From NCBI RefSeq assembly GCF_001750105.1, contig NZ_CP014143.1, positions 3,565,501 to 3,629,500 on the forward strand: a DNA stretch of 64,000 nt, given 5' to 3'. How positions within the stretch are numbered: position 1 is the stretch's first letter; each line of letters begins with the position of its first letter. A model generated the notes under the pieces. That model was given only the letters and a program-made list of their open reading frames with translations, was not told the DNA's origin and made no database searches. This DNA is from Microbulbifer aggregans. GTDB lineage: Bacteria > Pseudomonadota > Gammaproteobacteria > Pseudomonadales > Cellvibrionaceae. Position numbers and translations under genes: made by a program. Below, in pieces: positions 58,974-64,000 of the stretch.

Positions 58974-60240
58974 CGGCCCCGTCGCTCGCGCCCGACTCAG
59001 GTTTGCCGAGCAGCCAGCTGCAAGTGGTTCCCTGCACCAGCAGGGAAAACAGCACCACCCCGAATACCATTGACTGAATCGTCCACCAGTACGGCAGATC
59101 CTCCGGCAGGGAGAGCACCAGCGCAACGGCCACTACCCCGCGGAGCCCACCCCACCCCATCAGCAGACGCCACTCCTTCGGTATCGGCGGTCCAATAAAG
59201 CGCGCCAACGGTGCCAGCAGGAAAATGGTGAGCGCGCGAGCACCCACAGCGGCCGCAATGGCGATGATCATCGCCAGCCAGCGTTCACTGAACATCTCCC
59301 AGGTAATGACCAGCCCCATGATCACGAAGATCAGGGCGCTGAACATCAGGCTGAGCCACTCCCAGGTGGGTGCCGCGTGGGCCAGGAAAGTTTCGCGCTG
59401 CTCACGCAGGCAGGCGCGGGCGACAATGCCGCAAGTCATCACCGCGAGGATGCCGGAGACATGCACCACATGTTCCGCCAGGTAGAAACTGCCGAAGGCA
59501 GCCAACAGCAGTACAACCAGCGCCGCCCCGGCTGAGCGGAGAAAGAGCACGACGATTGCCGTCAATAAACCACACACCAGGCCTATGGCGAGGCCGCCAA
59601 AGAAGGTGGCAAAGAAATACAGTGTCACCGTGCCCGGACCTTCCAGGGCTTCTCCGGTACTGGCGCTACCCTCCATGACCGTGTGCAGTGCCACCCCCAG
59701 AGTCAGGCTGTAGAGCAGGATGGCAGCGGCATCATTAAAGAGGCTCTCCCCTTCCACCAGGGTGATGAGGTCTTCACCGGAGTGCTTTGTGCGCAGCTTG
59801 TTGACCACCGATACCGGGTCCGTTGCCGCGAGAATCACACCGGTCAGGAAGGCGGCGATCCAGGGAAAATCCTCCGCGCGGTCGATGCCGTAGTAGGTCA
59901 GAAGCCCGATCAGGATCGCGGAGAGAACAACTCCCACTGTTGAGAACAGCAGCACGGGACCCAGCCACCGCTTCAGCACCACGGGTTCAATCTGCCAGGC
60001 CGCCTCGAAAATCAGCACCGGCAGGATAACGAAAAAAACCAGTGCCTGAATATTGTGGGCGCGCAGACCGGTATCGAAATTGATGGCCGGCAGGAGCATA
60101 CCCGCGAGCACGCCGGCAATCAGGCAACCGAGGGTATTGTCCGTGCGCAATACCCGGGCCAGGGCCAGGCCCACGACGGCCGCGATGGCCATATACAGCC
60201 CCTGCCCTACGAGCGTAATCACACTGTCGGCAGACTCCAT
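58957..60240 (-). CDS. CPA1-family (NhaP-type) cation:proton antiporter
   Basis: A 427-aa integral membrane antiporter with about 12 helices. The CPA1 motifs are visible: FFVILPVLIFEAAW, GVILAATDPVSVVNKL (the functional Asp) and EGESLFNDAAAILLY. It exchanges Na+ or K+ for H+; ion choice is not readable. The long C-terminal cytosolic domain of larger NhaP proteins is absent. Confidence 0.92.
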   Translation of the reverse strand: MESADSVITLVGQGLYMAIAAVVGLALARVLRTDNTLGCLIAGVLAGMLLPAINFDTGLRAHNIQALVFFVILPVLIFEAAWQIEPVVLKRWLGPVLLFSTVGVVLSAILIGLLTYYGIDRAEDFPWIAAFLTGVILAATDPVSVVNKLRTKHSGEDLITLVEGESLFNDAAAILLYSLTLGVALHTVMEGSASTGEALEGPGTVTLYFFATFFGGLAIGLVCGLLTAIVVLFLRSAGAALVVLLLAAFGSFYLAEHVVHVSGILAVMTCGIVARACLREQRETFLAHAAPTWEWLSLMFSALIFVIMGLVITWEMFSERWLAMIIAIAAAVGARALTIFLLAPLARFIGPPIPKEWRLLMGWGGLRGVVAVALVLSLPEDLPYWWTIQSMVFGVVLFSLLVQGTTCSWLLGKPESGASDGAAKDRG

Positions 60241-60284
60241 TGCCTTCTCCCTTTGCTGTCAGATCCCCTGTCGCCGCTGCCGGG

Positions 60285-61829
60285 TTACTCCACGCCCCTG
60301 TCCGAGGCGATCACAGATTTGGGCTTCACTTCCGGCACCAGTTCGGACAGCGGCGTGGCCAGGCCCCGCTCGTTGATCACTTCGACATGATGGCGCCGCA
60401 ACTGTCGCGGCTCCCGCACACCGCAGGAGTGGGCGATGGTGCCCACCTCGTAGGCGAGGTTGCGGGCGTAGTTGTTGACCCGCTCTGCCTTGTCCACCGG
60501 ATCCAGTCCCTGCTGCAGATCCCGATTATGGGTCGTCACCCCGGTGGGGCAGGTATTCTTGTTGCACTGCATGGCCTGAATGCAGCCCAGGGCAAACATG
60601 AATCCGCGACCACAGTTGACGAAATCCGCCCCCATTGCCAGCGCCCAGGCCACCATCGAGGGGGTCAACAGCTTGCCGGAGGCAATGATCCTGATGCGAT
60701 CGCGCAGTCCGTACTGGGCCAGCAGATCCACCACCAATGGCAGGCTGCGGTTGATCGGCAGACCCATATAGTCCATGAGGCTCTGGGGCGCCGCGCCACT
60801 GCCGCCATCAGCACTGTCGATGGTGATGAAGTCCGGTGCGTACTCCAGTCCTCGCAGCTGGATCCGCTCGCACATCTCATGCAGCCAGTCACTGGTACCG
60901 ATGACACACTTGAAGCCGGTAGGCTTGCCGGTGACCTCGCGGATGTGGTGGATCATGTCCAGCAGGCCATCGACGGTATTGAATTCAGGGTGGCCATTGG
61001 GGCTGATGGAATCCTCCCCGACCGGGATACCCCGCACCCTGGCAATCTCTTTTGTCACCTTGATGCCGGGCAAAATGCCGCCTTTTCCAGGTTTCGCGCC
61101 CTGGGAGAGCTTCAGTTCGAACATCTTTACCTGGCGCCGCTCGGCCACCTGGCGCAGCTTCTGATCGCTCAGCAGGCCCTTCTCATCGCGCACGCCGTAC
61201 TTGGCCGTGCCGATCTGGAAAACCACATCGCAGCCGCCGGACAGGTGATGGTCGGAGAGCCCTCCCTCACCGGTGTTGAGCCAGATCCCGGCCTTCGCCG
61301 CACCGTGCGAGAGGGCGGTAACCGCCGGCACCGACAGGGCACCAAAGCTCATCCCGGAAATATTGACGATAGCACTGGTGGTATAGGGGTGCTCTGCATA
61401 GCCCTCACCGAGGGTTACCTCCGTGGGGGGTACGGCATCCTTTTTGAGGGTCGGAAAGGGGTAATTGAGAAACAGCACGTCACCGGGCTGGTTCAGCGGG
61501 CGCGTGGAGCCGAATGCGGACGTGGAATCGACGTTTTTGGCCGCGCGGTAGACCCAGCTGCGCTGGGCGCGGTTGAAAGGCAGCTCTTCCCGATCGAGGG
61601 CAAAGAAGTACTGGCGGAAGAATTCCCCCAGATGCTCGAACTTGTAGCGGAAGCGGCCGAGGACGGGAAAGTTGCGCCGGATAGCCTGCTTGGACTGGCT
61701 GATATCCGACAGGTACATGTACAGCACGTACAGCACCAACACCACCAGCGTGAAGGCGAACAGCAGTGCAAATACCTCCAGCACCTGCATTGCAAACGCG
61801 CGTATCGCCGCAACCGCCTGTAAGTCCAT
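60285..61829 (-). CDS. Membrane-anchored FMN-binding glutamate synthase-like protein
   Basis: A 514-aa stand-alone GOGAT synthase domain with one N-terminal membrane helix (about 15-41). The FMN barrel shows ISGMSFGALSVPAVTALS, NTGEGGLSDHHL, ELKLSQGAKPGKGG, TIDSADGGSGAAP and a 3Fe-4S motif, C-x5-C-x4-C, in GCIQAMQCNKNTCPTGV. There is no amidotransferase domain and no GltD-type partner nearby, so the electron donor and true reaction are unknown. Start ATG 61829 has GGGAG seven bases upstream. It is divergent from the SOS-boxed radical SAM gene. Confidence 0.9.
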   Translation of the reverse strand: MDLQAVAAIRAFAMQVLEVFALLFAFTLVVLVLYVLYMYLSDISQSKQAIRRNFPVLGRFRYKFEHLGEFFRQYFFALDREELPFNRAQRSWVYRAAKNVDSTSAFGSTRPLNQPGDVLFLNYPFPTLKKDAVPPTEVTLGEGYAEHPYTTSAIVNISGMSFGALSVPAVTALSHGAAKAGIWLNTGEGGLSDHHLSGGCDVVFQIGTAKYGVRDEKGLLSDQKLRQVAERRQVKMFELKLSQGAKPGKGGILPGIKVTKEIARVRGIPVGEDSISPNGHPEFNTVDGLLDMIHHIREVTGKPTGFKCVIGTSDWLHEMCERIQLRGLEYAPDFITIDSADGGSGAAPQSLMDYMGLPINRSLPLVVDLLAQYGLRDRIRIIASGKLLTPSMVAWALAMGADFVNCGRGFMFALGCIQAMQCNKNTCPTGVTTHNRDLQQGLDPVDKAERVNNYARNLAYEVGTIAHSCGVREPRQLRRHHVEVINERGLATPLSELVPEVKPKSVIASDRGVE

Positions 61830-61881
61830 ACCGCCACTCCCTAGTCAGATCAGCCCCTATTGTATGTGGCGGAAACCTGGC

Positions 61882-61911
61882 TTGCACCATCGGCACCCTT
61901 CAAAATAAACT
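61882..61911 (+). promoter_or_regulatory. Promoter of the radical SAM gene, overlapped by the SOS box
   Basis: TTGCAC (61882-61887), 18-bp spacer, TAAACT (61906-61911). Its -10 overlaps the LexA box, so bound LexA would occlude RNA polymerase. Confidence 0.5.
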
Positions 61912-61925
61912 GTATGCATATACAG
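61910..61925. promoter_or_regulatory. LexA (SOS) box
   Basis: CTGTATGCATATACAG is a perfect palindrome that matches CTGT-N8-ACAG exactly with an alternating A/T-rich core. It lies 18 bp before the likely TTG start of the radical SAM gene. Confidence 0.85.
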
Positions 61926-61943
61926 CTATGTGAAAGAAGCAAC

Positions 61944-63035
61944 TTGGCCAACGATCATCCCGATACCCCTACGCAGCTGCACCGGGGCCGCGGCGCTGTC
62001 AGCAACCTCGCCGGCCGCTTTGCCAGCAACACCAGCACCCGTGAAAGCGATGGTTGGGAGCTGAACGAGATAGTACCTGCACGGCTACACACCGAGGCCC
62101 TGCCGGAGCGGGCCAAAAGCATTATTACCACCAATCGCTCCCCGGATATCCCTTTCGACCAGTCCATCAACCCCTATCGCGGCTGCGAGCACGGGTGCAT
62201 CTATTGCTATGCCCGACCGGCGCACGCGTACATGGATTTATCTCCCGGGCTGGACTTCGAGACACGGCTGTTCTTCAAACCCGACGCCCCGGCACTGCTG
62301 GAGCAGGCACTGCGCAAGCCCGACTACCGCTGCAGCCCTATCGCCCTCGGTTCCAATACCGATCCCTACCAGCCACTGGAACGACAGCAGCGCATCACTC
62401 GCCAGCTGCTCGAAGTGATGCTGCGTTTTCACCAACCGGCCACCATCGTCACCAAGAGCCAGCTGATCCTCGATGATCTGCCCCTGCTCAGGGAGATGGC
62501 GCAGAAAAATCTCTGTCGTGTGGCCATCAGCGTCACCACTCTCGACAGTGAACTCAAGCGCCGGCTCGAGCCCCGCACCGCCGGTCCTTCGGCGCGACTG
62601 CGCACCATCGAGGCCCTGAGCAGCGCAGGCATACCGGTCGCCGTGATGGCAGCCCCGATGATTCCCGCGATCAATGACAGTGAACTGGAGGCCATTCTCA
62701 CCGCCGCCCACAATGCGGGAGCCGACCAGGCGGCATATATCCTTCTGCGGCTGCCCCATGAAGTTGCGCCCCTCTTTCGTCAGTGGCTACAGGAACACTA
62801 CCCGGAGCGACTGTCCCACGTCATGAGCCTGGTACGCCAGAGTCGCGGTGGACAGGACTATGACAGCGACTTTGCCCAGCGGCAGACCGGTTCCGGTGTT
62901 TTTGCCCAACTTCTGCAACAACGCTTTCGGGTCATGTGCCGCAAACTGGGCCTCAACAGTCGCCGGCAGTCACTCGACTGCAACGCTTTCTCTCCACCGC
63001 CACAGCCCGGCGACCAGCAATCGCTGTTTGATTAG
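61944..63035 (+). CDS. PA0069-family radical SAM protein (SOS-regulated)
   Basis: A radical SAM protein of about 363 aa. The 4Fe-4S motif C-x3-C-x2-C lies in GCEHGCIYCYARP, followed by family landmarks LGSNTDPYQPLE, TIVTKSQLILDD and PMIPAINDSELE. The frame is open from 61860, but ATG 61914 lies inside the LexA box, so a start at TTG 61944 (purine-rich GAAAGAAG upstream) just before LHRGRGAVSNLAGRF is preferred. From memory, P. aeruginosa PA0069 belongs to the LexA regulon, which fits the box. Its reaction is unknown, perhaps related to spore photoproduct lyase-like chemistry; a DNA-damage role is inferred from regulation. Confidence 0.88.
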   Translation: MANDHPDTPTQLHRGRGAVSNLAGRFASNTSTRESDGWELNEIVPARLHTEALPERAKSIITTNRSPDIPFDQSINPYRGCEHGCIYCYARPAHAYMDLSPGLDFETRLFFKPDAPALLEQALRKPDYRCSPIALGSNTDPYQPLERQQRITRQLLEVMLRFHQPATIVTKSQLILDDLPLLREMAQKNLCRVAISVTTLDSELKRRLEPRTAGPSARLRTIEALSSAGIPVAVMAAPMIPAINDSELEAILTAAHNAGADQAAYILLRLPHEVAPLFRQWLQEHYPERLSHVMSLVRQSRGGQDYDSDFAQRQTGSGVFAQLLQQRFRVMCRKLGLNSRRQSLDCNAFSPPPQPGDQQSLFD

Positions 63036-63104
63036 CGGCGATGTTTTCCTGCCCTGTTCATTTCAATAGAGCACGGATTTGCGGACAATGTGCCGACGGA
63101 GGAA

Positions 63105-63395
63105 ATGCTTTTGAGTGGCTGGTTTGTTTATTTGATTCGCACCCGGCAGGGCGCGCTCTATACCGGCATCACCCGGGATGTGGAGCGTCGCTTTGCCGAA
63201 CACAGCGCTGGCGGCGTCAAGGCCGCCAAGGCACTGCGAGGTCGCGGCCCGCTGGAGCTGGTATTCCAGCGTGCGCTGCCAGACAAGTCCGCCGCGCTGG
63301 TGATGGAGGCGCGCATCAAGAAATGGAATAAAGCGCAAAAAGAGGCGCTGGTACGCGGTGAGGTAGAGTTGCCAGAGGCGGCATCCGATCATTAG
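63105..63395 (+). CDS. GIY-YIG nuclease-domain protein (YhbQ-like)
   Basis: A 96-aa single-domain GIY-YIG protein. VYLIRTRQGALYTGITRDVERRF carries the GIY-YIG core (VYL...YTG) and the catalytic Arg region, with RIKKWNKAQKEAL at the end. Start choice is open: ATG 63105 has GGAGG only two bases upstream, TTG 63111 has it at eight, and GTG 63090 is in frame. The 70-bp gap to the radical SAM gene may allow co-transcription and hence SOS control. Function in this family is unclear; E. coli YhbQ is a weak nuclease relative. Confidence 0.85.
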   Translation: MLLSGWFVYLIRTRQGALYTGITRDVERRFAEHSAGGVKAAKALRGRGPLELVFQRALPDKSAALVMEARIKKWNKAQKEALVRGEVELPEAASDH

Positions 63396-63422
63396 TGACG
63401 CCGCGGAAGGGTATTGATGAGC

Positions 63423-63620
63423 TCACTTCTTGCCGGAGGAGTCCTCATCCCGCCGGGCATAGGCGCGGCAGATTTTCCGCATCGCCTCCATCTGCTCGGC
63501 GAAGTTGCGACATCCGCGGCATATGGCCAAATGCATGCGCAGCCCCATACGCTCGCTGAGGCCCAGCTCACGCTCCTGGGCTTCCGAGACGAGGCGGGTG
63601 ATTTCGCGGCAACTTTTCAC
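63423..63620 (-). CDS. Small zinc-finger anti-sigma factor
   Basis: A 65-aa cytosolic protein with the anti-sigma ZAS motif H-x3-C-x2-C (HLAICRGC) and an earlier Cys (SCREITRLVSEAQE). It has no membrane helix, so it is a soluble zf-HC2-type regulator, possibly redox-sensing. Its ATG overlaps the sigma factor stop by four bases, the typical pairing. Confidence 0.85.
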   Translation of the reverse strand: MKSCREITRLVSEAQERELGLSERMGLRMHLAICRGCRNFAEQMEAMRKICRAYARRDEDSSGKK

Positions 63621-64000
63621 GATTCCTCCTGGGCCTCACCGGCCTGAAACCAGTTGTTCTCGAGACACAGCCGCAGGCGCATGCGCGCACGGTGCAGTGT
63701 GACATTGAGATTACTCACGGTAATTTCCGCGGCGGCGCAAATCTCCGGGGTCTCCAGCTCGATAAATTCCCGCATCATAAAGATCCGTGCCTGCTGCCCC
63801 GGCAGCCGGTCGAGGCAGGCTTCGAATACCCGCCAGAAATGGCGGTCGTGGATGGCCGACTCGGGGTCCTCCCAGTGGGACGGACGCTCGTCCCGTTTCC
63901 AGTGGCCACGGGCATTGAACAGCTGGTCCATATCCCGCTGCTCTTCATCCGCGCGCAGCATGGTCTGCACTTCTGCCTGACGGCCCCGGGCCCTCAATGC
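63617..64000 (-). CDS. ECF-type RNA polymerase sigma factor, C-terminal part (cut by window edge)
   Basis: One hundred and twenty-seven codons, open to the right edge; the start and region 2 lie outside. Region 4 is visible: LDRLPGQQARIFMMREF, the helix-turn-helix LETPEICAAAEITVSNLNVTLHRARMRLR. The linker is acidic and basic by turns. With the coupled zinc anti-sigma gene it forms a sigma/anti-sigma switch of unknown signal. Confidence 0.88.
   Translation of the reverse strand, partial: ALRARGRQAEVQTMLRADEEQRDMDQLFNARGHWKRDERPSHWEDPESAIHDRHFWRVFEACLDRLPGQQARIFMMREFIELETPEICAAAEITVSNLNVTLHRARMRLRLCLENNWFQAGEAQEES

Overview
The window is one stretch of a gammaproteobacterial chromosome of about 60% GC, densely packed with core genes. 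Protein make-up (343-aa DapD, PA0069-type radical SAM protein, two-domain lytic transglycosylases, TonB receptor, SH3/TIGR04211 protein) and gene order suggest a marine Cellvibrionales bacterium, most likely Microbulbifer or a close relative. The taxon is an inference. I see no rRNA, tRNA, CRISPR array, insertion sequence or prophage.

Layout. 1-6.5 kb, minus strand: rpsB, tsf, pyrH, frr, uppS, cdsA, dxr and rseP (cut by the left edge), the usual translation and envelope-lipid cluster. 6.8-15 kb, plus strand: map, glnD, dapC, nth, an ArsC/Spx-like gene, dapD and dapE, which joins nitrogen sensing to lysine/diaminopimelate synthesis. 15-22 kb: a secreted S9 peptidase, a flavodoxin with an unknown partner, and an envelope-stress module (cpxP-like gene divergent from a CpxR/CpxA-like pair) with a three-half-site Cpx box between them. 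22-32 kb: rluB, scpB, scpA, yciO and rnm on minus; a VC0807-type membrane protein, yciI, an SH3 protein, a periplasmic cyclophilin, pdxJ, a DUF2520 protein and a TrmH-type methyltransferase on plus. 32-36 kb: an OmpA-family porin, an AT-richer 680-bp gap and a short FimV-like protein. 36-41 kb: guaB-guaA opposite xseA. 41-46.6 kb: two tandem lytic transglycosylases with duplicated solute-binding domains, the second running antisense into a quinone oxidoreductase gene. 46.7-50.3 kb: a TonB receptor and pdxH with a coupled cupin gene. 50.5-53.6 kb: an AruI-like 2-ketoarginine decarboxylase plus an aldehyde dehydrogenase. 53.6-56.5 kb: a structured leader in front of a 71-aa ORF, then kbl-tdh (threonine to glycine). 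56.7-64 kb: sodC, a secreted lipase, a DUF1439 protein, an NhaP-type antiporter, a membrane-anchored glutamate-synthase-like protein, an SOS-boxed radical SAM gene, a GIY-YIG protein, and an anti-sigma/ECF sigma pair cut by the right edge.

Most of the window is ordinary core genome. The strongest candidates for something undescribed are the leader at 53620-53851, where serial hairpins end in one that contains the whole Shine-Dalgarno of an unknown small ORF; the tandem double-sensor lytic transglycosylases; and the SOS box in front of the radical SAM gene, which also relocates its start codon. All boundaries and motifs come from reading the sequence; no database search or folding program was run.
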